DNA of 64,000 bases from Pseudomonas simiae (GTDB taxonomy: Bacteria > Pseudomonadota > Gammaproteobacteria > Pseudomonadales > Pseudomonadaceae): NCBI RefSeq assembly GCF_900111895.1, contig NZ_FOKB01000004.1:683482-747481 (forward strand). The letters run 5' to 3'. This document shows, in pieces, positions 8,216-16,366 of the stretch; position 1 is the stretch's first letter, and each line of letters begins with the position of its first letter. The notes under the pieces are model-generated. The model saw nothing but the letters and a program-made list of their open reading frames with translations, did not search any database and was not told the origin of the DNA. A program made the translations under genes and the position numbers.

Positions 8216-8992
8216 TTATTGACACGATGGATAAACATCACAAACGCGACCATCCGGCATTTTTATCGGTTTAAAGTCGGAGGTGTTGCCGTTACAAAAC
8301 GCATAAAGGTCTTCAAAGCTTTTACCTTTACAACGCTTCCAGCCACCCGGAACGACCACCCAGTTATCACCAACAGCCGGTTCTTCCTTGTCCGTGACCG
8401 TCAGCACCAGCCTGAGCGTTTTCCCCGCTAACTGATCACGTTGAGCAGCACCACCGGCCAGGGACTCCTGCAACGGCCCTATTGCATTATTCGAACGACA
8501 TTGCAGAAGTTTCCTGATCGCATGAAACGGCCCCACCGTCCTGAAGCGCCACTGACATTGCCCAATCAGTTCCTGCACACCTGACTCGGGCATGCCAGGT
8601 TGATCATTCCAGCGATCTCGAATGGCGATGCCTGCACGATCGCCTCCCACATCCGTATCTCGCTTACCCCACTTCGCATACATATCAAAATCGACACTTC
8701 GCAAAACCGTAGGGCAACCTTCAATCACCTCACTCAACGGCAGTTCAACACTCACGCGTTCGGCCACAGGCTTGTAACGTGCAATAAAAATCTTCCGCTC
8801 CGGCCTCTTGCCCCGACGCCTTGGCAGCGTGCAGGTTTCCCCAGTCGCAGGCCCGTAGTTGGCTCCCCCGATGAAGCGGAACTCCGCCGGCAGATCCACC
8901 TCCAGCGTAAAGTGGTCAACCGGCTTGCCCGCACAGCCTGTCAGCGTCAGCATTCCCACCACAACCCACGCACCAAGCCTTCGCCTATTCAT
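8216..8992 (-). CDS. Lipoprotein, candidate immunity protein for the lipase effector
   Basis: This 258-residue protein starts MNRRRLGAWVVVGMLTLTGC, a signal peptide with lipobox LTGC giving Cys20 as the acylated residue, so it would be anchored in the periplasm. I recognise no domain in the rest. It contains six further cysteines that could form disulfides. The start at 8992 overlaps the adaptor gene by eight bases, and the lipase gene follows after 14 bases. A periplasmic lipoprotein next to a T6SS phospholipase is the usual form of an immunity protein, but here it lies before rather than after the effector. Function is inferred only from position and export signal. Confidence 0.72.
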   Translation of the reverse strand: MNRRRLGAWVVVGMLTLTGCAGKPVDHFTLEVDLPAEFRFIGGANYGPATGETCTLPRRRGKRPERKIFIARYKPVAERVSVELPLSEVIEGCPTVLRSVDFDMYAKWGKRDTDVGGDRAGIAIRDRWNDQPGMPESGVQELIGQCQWRFRTVGPFHAIRKLLQCRSNNAIGPLQESLAGGAAQRDQLAGKTLRLVLTVTDKEEPAVGDNWVVVPGGWKRCKGKSFEDLYAFCNGNTSDFKPIKMPDGRVCDVYPSCQ

Positions 8993-9821
8993 CCTTTCCC
9001 TCCATTGATCGCCACTGCTCCACCACCCGTTCAAAATGATCACCTGGCGCTTCCCCAACCAGCGGTTGCCACCGAATGAGACTGTTGCGTGTGGCCTCCT
9101 CCAACCGTCGCACCACCAGAAACTCCAATTGTTCCGGCCCTCTCCATTGCCAGACACGCGCCAGCTCCAAGACTTGGCCCAGCCAGATTCTCGGGTCCTG
9201 GAATTCCACCAAAGCGACCAGTTCTTCGCTGTGTACAGCCAACAGGTAACGCAGAATATTGGCGTGCAGGATGGCTTCGGCGTTCGGGTTGGGCGTGTTC
9301 AGCCAAGGAACCGGGTCAGGCAGCGGATACTCGCCGACAGCCGGGTTGTCAGCCGTGCGCCAGCGGTCTTCGTGCCAGTAGCACACGCTGATCAAGGGGC
9401 CAAGAAAGACCGGCCAGTGGTCCGCACCCAGATAGTCCAGCGCACGTGCCAGGGTACGGTTGTCGTGAAAGCGGTACAGCGATTGCTCGCCCTCCGGTCC
9501 CGTCAGCAAACGGTCGCGCCAGTGCCGAGTCACGCCAGTCAGGTCCTTGCACGACAAACTGCCCAGCCAGCCCCAGTTATTCTCAGGCTGTAGCAAGAGG
9601 TCTCGTAATGCAGGCTCGCTCATCTGTTTCAACAGCAGGATCACGGGGCCCTCCCTCATGAGATCCGCCAGCGCAGTCTCGGCATAGAGGCTGCGATAGT
9701 CTGACAAACTGCGCACCGCCAGCAGTGGCTGACACGCGGCATTCTGCCCATCGAGGATCAGACACAGGCTTCGCCCTGCCTGCTGCTGTTGGTTTATCCA
9801 TTGACTTGGCGAGTTCTGCAT
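8985..9821 (-). CDS. DUF4123 T6SS effector adaptor (Tap/TEC type)
   Basis: The 278-residue protein has the DUF4123 layout: an N-terminal region with LILDGQNAACQPLL (D/E-rich start), a middle FLGPLISVCYWHEDRW and a helical C-terminus. DUF4123 proteins load effectors onto a VgrG spike. It overlaps the vgrG stop codon by one base and the lipoprotein start by eight, so the four genes are translationally linked. It is cytoplasmic, without a signal peptide. Confidence 0.82.
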   Translation of the reverse strand: MQNSPSQWINQQQQAGRSLCLILDGQNAACQPLLAVRSLSDYRSLYAETALADLMREGPVILLLKQMSEPALRDLLLQPENNWGWLGSLSCKDLTGVTRHWRDRLLTGPEGEQSLYRFHDNRTLARALDYLGADHWPVFLGPLISVCYWHEDRWRTADNPAVGEYPLPDPVPWLNTPNPNAEAILHANILRYLLAVHSEELVALVEFQDPRIWLGQVLELARVWQWRGPEQLEFLVVRRLEEATRNSLIRWQPLVGEAPGDHFERVVEQWRSMEGKDE

Positions 9822-11839
9822 CAGGCCGCCCTCCCTGGCAGATCACACAGGCCTTCGCGACAATGCTCACACACCGGGCAATAGTCCGCTCCCAGTTGCC
9901 TGGCCAAGTTCATGATCGTGCCTTGTACCTTGGAGACCTCAGGCATACCGGCCACCCTGAAAGCGCCCGCCAATTGGGTAACAGACGCCGAACCGCCCAG
10001 CGCGATGGGACGACTGCTGAAAATGCCACCCGCCTGGATGACCAGATGCTCTCCACCCGCCTTGAGGCTCAGTTCTGCCCCGGCATCAATCACCAGGCTG
10101 GCACCCGATTTAAGGTGGAGCTGCTGCCCTGCCTCAATGACCAACGTCTGTGCCACGTGGGTCCGGCTATCGCCATGCACATCAAGGTAGTCGCTCGCCT
10201 TGAGCAGCACTTTGCGGTCGCCGGTGACCTGACGATGCTCTTCGCTTTTCAAGTGAGTCGTGCTGATCCCGTGGATGACTTCTTGCCGTTCCCCTGCGAC
10301 CTCCAGCCGACTGTCATGGCCGATCCGTTGCTCCAGGTCCCGCTGCGCACGCAGGTAGACAAGTTCCTCGCCCCGACGATCTTCCAGGTACAGCTCGTTG
10401 GAGCCTTCGCCGCCAAGGGAACTGCTGCTGCGCAAAACGCTGCGAGTCTTGTGCAGTGGCAAGGGATAGGTCGGCCGATGCAATGCATTCGGCAGGCAGC
10501 CGTTGATCAGGGGGCGGTCGGGATCCCCGTCCAGGAAGGTCACCAGCACTTCCATGCCCACACGCGGGATCATCGTTGCACCGAACCCGTCACCGGCCCA
10601 TCCGGACGCCACCCGCAACCAACAACTGCTTTTATCATCCGCCTCGTCCAGGCGGTCCCAGTGAAAGCGCACCTTCACTCGGCCATACACATCGCAATGC
10701 ACGTCCTCACCGGCGGGCCCGGTCACGGTTGCGGTCTGGCTGCCATTGATGGTCGGCTTGGTATGCCTGAGAGAGGGTCGATGCACGGCCTGCCAGGGTG
10801 TTGCGGTAAAACGATTGCGATAGCCCTGGAATACGTCGGTTGCCGGCGTCGCTTCCTCCAGCACCTGGGGTTGATAACCCTCATGACGCACCGACGTGAT
10901 CAGCCACAGGTCGTTGCAGGAGGGGTCGGGATGATCGCGTATCTCAAGGAAGTGCCCACTGCGCAGCACTGGCTGATCACTCTTGCCCAATGCCCGATAC
11001 CGGTCGCGCTGGTGAAGCTCCAGACTCCGCCGTGCCAACTGCTTGCCACGGGTATGAGCGGTGAATCCTGCGGGATACTGATAGTCCTCAAGTGGGAGTG
11101 TCGACGCGGCCCCCGCGCTGTCGTGCAGGTGCACGGAAGGATGTTCGAAGTCGTAATCACGACGCACCGTCTTCTGGCTGCGGATGCCCAGGCGCACGTC
11201 GAAACGCTGGATAACCGGCGTATCGGCGTGCGGCCCGCCAGGAGCGCTATAGCATTGCACGGGCAAACGCGGGAACACCGTTTGGTCATCGCCAAATACC
11301 AGCAGGTGGGCGTCCACGCTGTGACGGAAATGATAGTGAATGCCCTCCTCTTCACATAGCCGCTGGATGAAGTGAAGATCACTCTCAGCGTACTGAACAC
11401 AGAACGTACGCGGCGGATAAACCACGGGGCCAAGTTCGAAGGCGTAAGCATCCGCCAGGATGCCATGCTGCTCAAGGACCTCGGCGATGATCTGGGGCAC
11501 GCTGCGCTGCTGGAAAATCCTCTGGTCGCGTCGGTGCGCAAGGTAAGCCAGGCGGGGCGCCAGGGTCAGGTGATAGCGCGTGGTGCGCCGACCTGGGTCA
11601 TCCCGGCCAATGGCGTAGACCTGCCCATGCAAACCGTCGTCCGCTTCGCCGAAAGCCAGGTAGGCGGGTTGGTGGAGCAGCGCTTCCAGATCAAGGGAAG
11701 GGTTTTCGCTGACCACCTGTATGTGAATGAAAAACGGTTGATCGAGGACTTCACTGCCTTTGAATGCCAGGACTTGCAAGTCGATATCTACATGTGGAAG
11801 AACCAGATTGAAACGTGACGAAACAAACGCGTTAACCAT
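9821..11839 (-). CDS. vgrG: Type VI secretion spike protein VgrG
   Basis: The 672-residue protein has the gp27-like base (ending near YHFRHS...HLLVFGD), the gp5 OB-fold with the signature GEDVHCDVYGRVKVRFHWDR, and GWAGDGFGATMIPRVGMEVL followed by LVTFLDGDPDRPLINGCLPN. A beta-helical needle follows, with repeats such as SLVIDAGAELSLKAGGEHLV. The tail ends in a cysteine-rich CPVCEHCREGLCDLP that could bind metal. No T6SS core genes (tss, hcp, clpV) are in the window, so this is an orphan vgrG island that depends on an apparatus encoded elsewhere. The ATG at 11839 has only a weak ribosome site. Confidence 0.92.
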   Translation of the reverse strand: MVNAFVSSRFNLVLPHVDIDLQVLAFKGSEVLDQPFFIHIQVVSENPSLDLEALLHQPAYLAFGEADDGLHGQVYAIGRDDPGRRTTRYHLTLAPRLAYLAHRRDQRIFQQRSVPQIIAEVLEQHGILADAYAFELGPVVYPPRTFCVQYAESDLHFIQRLCEEEGIHYHFRHSVDAHLLVFGDDQTVFPRLPVQCYSAPGGPHADTPVIQRFDVRLGIRSQKTVRRDYDFEHPSVHLHDSAGAASTLPLEDYQYPAGFTAHTRGKQLARRSLELHQRDRYRALGKSDQPVLRSGHFLEIRDHPDPSCNDLWLITSVRHEGYQPQVLEEATPATDVFQGYRNRFTATPWQAVHRPSLRHTKPTINGSQTATVTGPAGEDVHCDVYGRVKVRFHWDRLDEADDKSSCWLRVASGWAGDGFGATMIPRVGMEVLVTFLDGDPDRPLINGCLPNALHRPTYPLPLHKTRSVLRSSSSLGGEGSNELYLEDRRGEELVYLRAQRDLEQRIGHDSRLEVAGERQEVIHGISTTHLKSEEHRQVTGDRKVLLKASDYLDVHGDSRTHVAQTLVIEAGQQLHLKSGASLVIDAGAELSLKAGGEHLVIQAGGIFSSRPIALGGSASVTQLAGAFRVAGMPEVSKVQGTIMNLARQLGADYCPVCEHCREGLCDLPGRAA

Positions 11840-12144
11840 CCGTTGTTACCCGCCGTTAATAAATGAACACCCGGAGACAGGCCCTCTCGCTACACAGAGA
11901 ATTAGTTATCGAGAAAAGGCGCTGGAACGTCTCAAAGCTTAGTCATTTCGGGGAGGAATCGACCGTTTTCAAATAAAAAAGAAGTTTCGTACAACTAAGC
12001 TGGAAGTGTCTTTTACACAATAATAAAACGAGCCAGCGTGCCATTTCTTAATAACAAGAAATGCCCTACACCGACTTACATCGGCATGACTAACTGACAT
12101 AGAAATGGCTGACACCGGTTAACAGTGTCAGCCGTTAAACAACT
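11840..12144. other. AT-rich intergenic region upstream of vgrG
   Basis: This 305-base gap is clearly richer in A and T than its surroundings and contains no convincing gene on either strand. It should hold the vgrG promoter on the minus strand; I could not identify a clear -10/-35 or sigma-54 site. It contains the terminator-like hairpin at 12107-12133. Confidence 0.6.
12107..12133 (-). terminator. Terminator-like hairpin after the DapF-like gene
   Basis: GGCTGACAC (12107-12115) and GTGTCAGCC (12125-12133) form a perfect nine-base stem with a nine-base loop. It sits 12 bases past the stop codon of the minus-strand gene at 12145-13119. The following U tract is short, so termination may be moderate. 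Confidence 0.6.
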
Positions 12145-13119
12145 TCATTCTTGCAACTGCGCAGTGCCGAACAGACTGACGCTCAGCAACGTTTCGGCCT
12201 GGGTGTGCAAGCGAACTGGCGCAATGCCACCCGGCATCACCACTGCAACCTCACCACTCTCCACCCAGCCCGCCCGCCAAGCGGCACAAGCCACCGCACT
12301 GGCGCTGGTTCCGGAAGACGCGGTGGGCCCCTCCCCCCGTTCGAACACGCGCGCGATGATTCGATTGCCGGGCTGGCGCGCCGCCCATTGCAAGTTGACC
12401 CCTGCCGGACAGGGCCGACCACCACCCGCCGGGGGAGCAAACGCAATGGTCTTCAAGGGCTCGTACAGTGCGGGTTGCTGCATCTGAGTGTTGTCCGGCA
12501 ATGCCGACACCTGCTCGACCAGTGTCACGCAATGGGGGTTGCCCACCCGCACAAATTGGCTGGCCGCCCACTGAGGGTTGATCGCCGCCAACTCGCTCAC
12601 ATGACTCAGTTCAGTTTCATCCACCTCCATCTGCGCCCCCACCACCTCAGGCCCGAAACCAGGTACCCCCAACTCAAGCCAGAACCCCGCAACCTGTTCA
12701 CGGATTGCCGGTTCAACCCATGTCGACACGGGTGATACCGCGTCCGATTTGTCGTGGTGCACCCTCAACTCACAGGCCCCGCTTAGCAGGCCCTGGTCAG
12801 TGAGTGCCTGGGCAAAAATCGTCAGGCCATTGCCACTGCGCTCGGCCAAGGAACCGTCGGTGTTGACAATCATCAAGTCAAAGGGCGGCTCGGCCTGGAA
12901 CGGCCCGACCAGCAAGCCATCGCAGCGATGAGACTTGGCACTGGCTGGACGCGGCAGCGAGCCCCAACTACATTCGGAGGCGATGGCCGCCGACGTCCAG
13001 TTGCTGCGCGTACGCGCAGCCAGCTCAGCGCTCTCGGGTACAGCAATGCCCGCGTCTCTCAACGAGGCCGGGCTGACCACGCCATACATATTGCCGCGGG
13101 CGTCGTAGAACAGGGTCAT
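12145..13119 (-). CDS. DapF-fold protein lacking both catalytic cysteines
   Basis: The 324-residue protein aligns with diaminopimelate epimerase over both lobes: NTDGSLAERSGNG in place of the N-DGS-A--CGNG signature, RVGNPHCVTLVE for GNPH, and FERGEGPTASSGTSASAVA for ERG-GET-ACGTGACA. Both catalytic cysteines are serine here (Ser95 and Ser269). A cysteine-dependent DapF or amino-acid racemase mechanism is therefore unlikely. PhzF-type isomerases share the fold and also lack the two cysteines. The start at 13119 follows AGGTGG by eight bases. A longer in-frame start at 13194 exists. True substrate unknown. Confidence 0.75.
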   Translation of the reverse strand: MTLFYDARGNMYGVVSPASLRDAGIAVPESAELAARTRSNWTSAAIASECSWGSLPRPASAKSHRCDGLLVGPFQAEPPFDLMIVNTDGSLAERSGNGLTIFAQALTDQGLLSGACELRVHHDKSDAVSPVSTWVEPAIREQVAGFWLELGVPGFGPEVVGAQMEVDETELSHVSELAAINPQWAASQFVRVGNPHCVTLVEQVSALPDNTQMQQPALYEPLKTIAFAPPAGGGRPCPAGVNLQWAARQPGNRIIARVFERGEGPTASSGTSASAVACAAWRAGWVESGEVAVVMPGGIAPVRLHTQAETLLSVSLFGTAQLQE

Positions 13120-13593
13120 GGGGTCGTCCACCTGTGCATGCGCTGAAGAAGGGGCAGATTGTGTGGGATCTCGACGCTGCACACCATCCTGCAAGCACTA
13201 CACGTTCAATCCCCTGAACGGACGTTTTCATCAGGCCGAAGTCCGCGCGCCGTCGCCATGGTCTTTTGCGACAGTGTGCGCCGAGGAGGTTGAAGTCAGC
13301 GTCGATAGGCAAACGCCTGCCTGATAGGGTTTCGGAGGCGGCCTGGAAGGTGGTAATCCGCCGCGAGGGCCCAGGGGTTCAAAAGCCCCCACAGGGATTA
13401 CGCACCTTCCAGACCGCCTCGTACACACTCGATACCGTTTGTGTGGCGACGAACCCTCCTGACGTTCCGGGTTTGTAAAAATAAAATTCACGACCACGGC
13501 TTCCCCCAGGGAACCCGGCTCGCGCACCACGACCTGATGTGCAAGGATGTCACGCCGGACATCGTTCGTAGAACGCAAAACCAAGGATTTTTC
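13120..13593. other. Gene-free region with a large structured inverted repeat
   Basis: Neither strand carries a convincing gene in these 474 bases. Overlapping open frames exist on both strands but none has a ribosome site or family resemblance. The region lies between divergent genes and is dominated by the 86-base inverted repeat at 13335-13420. Confidence 0.6.
13335..13420. repeat. Long imperfect inverted repeat, possible structured RNA
   Basis: Bases 13335-13359 (GAGGCGGCCTGGAAGGTGG then TAATCC) pair with 13395-13420 as a 25-base-pair stem broken by one C-A mismatch and one bulged G at 13402. Inside it GGGGTT (13374-13379) and AGCCCC (13384-13389) form a second hairpin with a CAAA loop. 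There is no U tract, so it is not a simple terminator. It lies 174 bases upstream of the MFS gene start. Confidence 0.7.
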
Positions 13594-14745
13594 ATGACTG
13601 CCATTCCCACCTCAGCGCCCGTGGTTCCCGGGCGGTTAGAGCAAATGTCGACCCGTATCGCTTTCTTCATTGCTGGCTTCGGCATCGCAGCCTGGGCGCC
13701 GCTGGTGCCCTATGCCAAGGCCCGTGCCGATTTGAGCGAAGGCACCCTGGGCCTGCTGCTGTTGTGCCTGGGCGTCGGTTCGATCATCGCCATGCCCGCC
13801 GCCGGTGCGTTGGCGTCGCGCTTTGGCTGCCGACGCGTGCTGAGTGCCGGAACGATCATGATCTGCCTGGCGTTGCCAACGCTGGCGACGGTCAGTTCGA
13901 TTCCGCTATTGATGGCGGGGTTGTTCCTGTTTGGCGCTGGCCTCGGCACCGTGGATTCTACGGTCAACCTGCAGGCGGTGATCGTCGAGCGAGCCAGCGG
14001 CAAGACCATGATGTCGGGCTTTCACGGGCTGTTCAGCCTGGGCGGGATTGTCGGTGCAGCGGGCGTTTCGGGGCTGCTGGGGCTGGGACTGTCGCCATTG
14101 CAGGCGACGCTGGTGGTGATTGTGATCACGCTGGCGGCGCTGCTCAAGGCTGCACCGCATTTGCTGCCTTACGGCAGTGAGAGTTCCGGTCCGGCGTTTG
14201 CCGTGCCCCACGGCGTGGTGCTGTTCATCGGTTGCCTGTGCTTTGTCGTGTTCCTGGCCGAAGGTGCGGTGCTCGACTGGAGTGCGGTGTTCCTCAGTGC
14301 CGAGCGCGGCCTGGACGAAGCCTATGCTGGCCTGGGTTACGCAGCCTTTGCCTTGACCATGACGGCCGGGCGCTTGACCGGTGATGCCATCGTGCGCCGG
14401 CTGGGGGCTACCCGGGTGATCGTGGCCGGTGGCGCACTGGCTGCGGCCGGTACATTCCTCGCCACATTGTCCCCGGCCTGGGAAGTGGCGTTGTTGGGTT
14501 ATGCGCTTGTAGGCGCCGGGTGCTCCAATATCGTCCCGGTACTCTATACCGCTGTGGGCAAACAGAACGTCATGCCAGAGCACATTGCCGTGCCGGCCAT
14601 TACCACCTTGGGCTATGCGGGGATTTTGGCAGGGCCTGCCGTGATCGGGTTCATCGCCCATGGCAGCAGCCTGGCCACTGCCTTTCTGTTAATTGGAGGG
14701 TTGCTTGCGGCGGTGGCGGTCAGTGGAAAAATCCTGCGCGTCTGA
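13594..14745 (+). CDS. MFS transporter (YbjJ-like)
   Basis: The 383-residue protein has about twelve transmembrane helices and resembles the YbjJ/fucose-permease-like branch of the major facilitator superfamily. Features include GFGIAAWAPLVPYAKARADL at the first helix, SRFGCRRVL in loop 2-3 and GFHGLFSLGG in the middle. The start at 13594 has AAGGA seven to eleven bases upstream. The substrate cannot be read from the sequence. A hairpin at 14763-14783 (CGGCTTGA/TCAAGCCG) lies 18 bases after the stop. Confidence 0.85.
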   Translation: MTAIPTSAPVVPGRLEQMSTRIAFFIAGFGIAAWAPLVPYAKARADLSEGTLGLLLLCLGVGSIIAMPAAGALASRFGCRRVLSAGTIMICLALPTLATVSSIPLLMAGLFLFGAGLGTVDSTVNLQAVIVERASGKTMMSGFHGLFSLGGIVGAAGVSGLLGLGLSPLQATLVVIVITLAALLKAAPHLLPYGSESSGPAFAVPHGVVLFIGCLCFVVFLAEGAVLDWSAVFLSAERGLDEAYAGLGYAAFALTMTAGRLTGDAIVRRLGATRVIVAGGALAAAGTFLATLSPAWEVALLGYALVGAGCSNIVPVLYTAVGKQNVMPEHIAVPAITTLGYAGILAGPAVIGFIAHGSSLATAFLLIGGLLAAVAVSGKILRV

Positions 14746-14803
14746 ACACAGGGCGGCATCGCCGGCTTGATGCTTTCAAGCCGCTGATGCGCGCCTGCCT
14801 ACG

Positions 14804-15715
14804 TTATTTCCCCTTCTCTTCCTTGTCGTTCTCCAGCCAGCGGTCAATGCTGTAGTTCTTCAACCAGCCATCATCGTTATGACTGCCAAAGAGGTTGTAG
14901 CCATTGGCTTTATAACTGTCCAGAGAGGCCATCAAACCCGGCCGCTCCATCAGGTTCTTGGCCAGGTATACCTGTTGTTCGCTGTACATTTTCAACGGAA
15001 ACCCGGTGCGCACATCCCGTAAAGGCTCGCCGTTCTTATCCGTCTGGTTCGGATCCTTACTGATCTCGATGAGTGTGTCTTTTTTGACGTACCGATGTTT
15101 TTCGAAAAAGAATGAGCGGTCTTCCGACTTATCCCGCAAGTCATCAAACATGCCTCTGAATGCCTGGACGACCTGAGCGTCGGTTTTCGCATGGAACGGA
15201 TCCGCGCTTTGCGTGTTGGGGTTCGTATTGCCGATTTCTGAGTCACCAGCCCTGGTCAAACTGTCATGCGTGATTTCACCGCCCTTCGCAATTATCGCTT
15301 CGTTCAGTCGGGGTCGGTTGAGTATCTCTCGCGCCAACATGATGGTGCGTTCCGAGACTTTGCTGCTGCTGGGTTCCTCTTTGGCGATCTCCTGTAAAGA
15401 ACCCTGGGTCAGCCGGCCATCTTTCTTGAAAGCGTCCAGCAATGACAGGTTGTTCTTCAAGTCGGTCGCCAGCAGATGGTCGTCGGAACTGACGAAGGGG
15501 TTGCCAACTTTCGTCATGCCTCCGTACAGATTCTGGCCGTCGAAGTGCCGGTCGGCGCCGTTCGCGAAACGGGTGTTGATTGGCTGCGCGGCCGGCAGCG
15601 GCTTACCCAATGCGCGGGCATCGACCTCATAGCGAGACTGACCACTCCCCGTTGGCCCTGGTGCGTTGGACCCAGCCGTTTGCGTATAGCTCGGATTATT
15701 GACACGACCAATCAT
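14804..15715 (-). CDS. Type III secretion translocator/effector-like repeat protein
   Basis: The 303-residue protein has no signal peptide and a Ser/Thr/Gly/Pro-rich N-terminus typical of type III substrates. It contains two diverged copies of a helical unit. Copy 1 has LLDAFKKDGRLTQGSLQEIA and then IMLAREILNRPRL. Copy 2 has VQAFRGMFDDL, KKDTLIEIS and then VYLAKNLMERPGL. The 'A-E(I/V)L-RPGL' unit resembles repeats of HrpK/HrpF/NolX-type translocators; this assignment is from memory of the family. GGAGG lies seven bases before the ATG. It is the last gene of a run that starts at a hrp box (17252-17280). Confidence 0.65.
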   Translation of the reverse strand: MIGRVNNPSYTQTAGSNAPGPTGSGQSRYEVDARALGKPLPAAQPINTRFANGADRHFDGQNLYGGMTKVGNPFVSSDDHLLATDLKNNLSLLDAFKKDGRLTQGSLQEIAKEEPSSSKVSERTIMLAREILNRPRLNEAIIAKGGEITHDSLTRAGDSEIGNTNPNTQSADPFHAKTDAQVVQAFRGMFDDLRDKSEDRSFFFEKHRYVKKDTLIEISKDPNQTDKNGEPLRDVRTGFPLKMYSEQQVYLAKNLMERPGLMASLDSYKANGYNLFGSHNDDGWLKNYSIDRWLENDKEEKGK

Positions 15716-15787
15716 GATTCACCTCCACCCTAATCTAGATTCCGTAGCCTGGGCCTTGATTGCCTGATCCTCGAAAGGGCCTCGAAA

Positions 15788-15976
15788 TCAAGATGGCACA
15801 AGCAGCGATTGAGTGGCCCGCAGGAAACAACGGTTCCGAAGAAGCTCGTCCAAAACGCTGGATAGACCCTGGGGAATCTTAAGCGCTTGTAACCAGCTCA
15901 CCTGCCGCGCATCCATGCGTTGGAAAATCCTGCCGTGTAAAACGGCATTACTCAGCGGCGGGACAACTTGTTCCAA
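15788..15976 (-). CDS. Small open frame overlapping the 82-residue gene (doubtful)
   Basis: A 62-residue frame with a TTG start overlaps the end of the preceding gene by 25 bases. It encodes an amphipathic sequence with RIFQRMDARQVSWLQALKIP and SSVLDELLRNRC that looks like genuine protein. It may be a separate coupled gene, or the C-terminal part of the 82-residue protein displaced by a frameshift. I do not recognise a family. Confidence 0.4.
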   Translation of the reverse strand: MEQVVPPLSNAVLHGRIFQRMDARQVSWLQALKIPQGLSSVLDELLRNRCFLRATQSLLVPS

Positions 15977-16200
15977 AGACTCGCTAACAGGGAAGTCACA
16001 GCGCTGGGCGCCGACTCCTCCGTGAACACCCGAGAACCTTTGTCAAAGTCTTCGGCGGTGGGCGCCTTGAAGCTGAACCTCGGCGAGGATGTGAGGTTGA
16101 GACCCTGCGGCTCTCGTGGATTTTTTGCCTCCTGTGTCAGTGCCGCCAAATTCGAGGGGTTGTACTGGGAGTGACGGGGTTCAAATGATGTCGAGTTCAT
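15952..16200 (-). CDS. Small hydrophilic protein of the hrp-box locus
   Basis: This 82-residue protein (starting MNSTSFEPRHSQYNPSNLAA) is rich in Ser, Pro and Asn and ends in a short amphipathic helix, SAVTSLLASLWNKLSRR. No signal peptide or known domain is visible. The composition fits a small type III substrate or accessory protein, and it is cotranscribed with the two repeat proteins around it. The end may be affected by a frameshift, since an overlapping frame at 15788-15976 continues with protein-like sequence. Confidence 0.5.
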   Translation of the reverse strand: MNSTSFEPRHSQYNPSNLAALTQEAKNPREPQGLNLTSSPRFSFKAPTAEDFDKGSRVFTEESAPSAVTSLLASLWNKLSRR

Positions 16201-16366
16201 GGTCCAGACCTAATCCGGTAGATGAAGGCCCCCAGCGGCACTCAATGGCCGCTGGATATTTTCTTTGTGGTAGATCTTCGCAATCAGTTCCATGTGATTG
16301 GGGTGCAGGGTTACGTCAAGCGCTTGCCGCCCCCTGCCGCCTAGCGCACGGCAGGGAGCCCCAGGT

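Noticed and set aside
9725..11359. A long plus-strand open frame (544 codons) opposite vgrG
   Set aside because: It is antisense to a clear VgrG, has no family resemblance, and long antisense frames are expected in GC-rich genes.
12145..13119. Annotation as the housekeeping lysine-pathway dapF
   Set aside because: Both catalytic cysteines are serine and no lysA or other lysine genes are adjacent.
13231..13584. Minus-strand open frame across the large inverted repeat
   Set aside because: No ribosome site and the peptide mirrors the inverted repeat; the DNA or RNA structure explains the sequence better.
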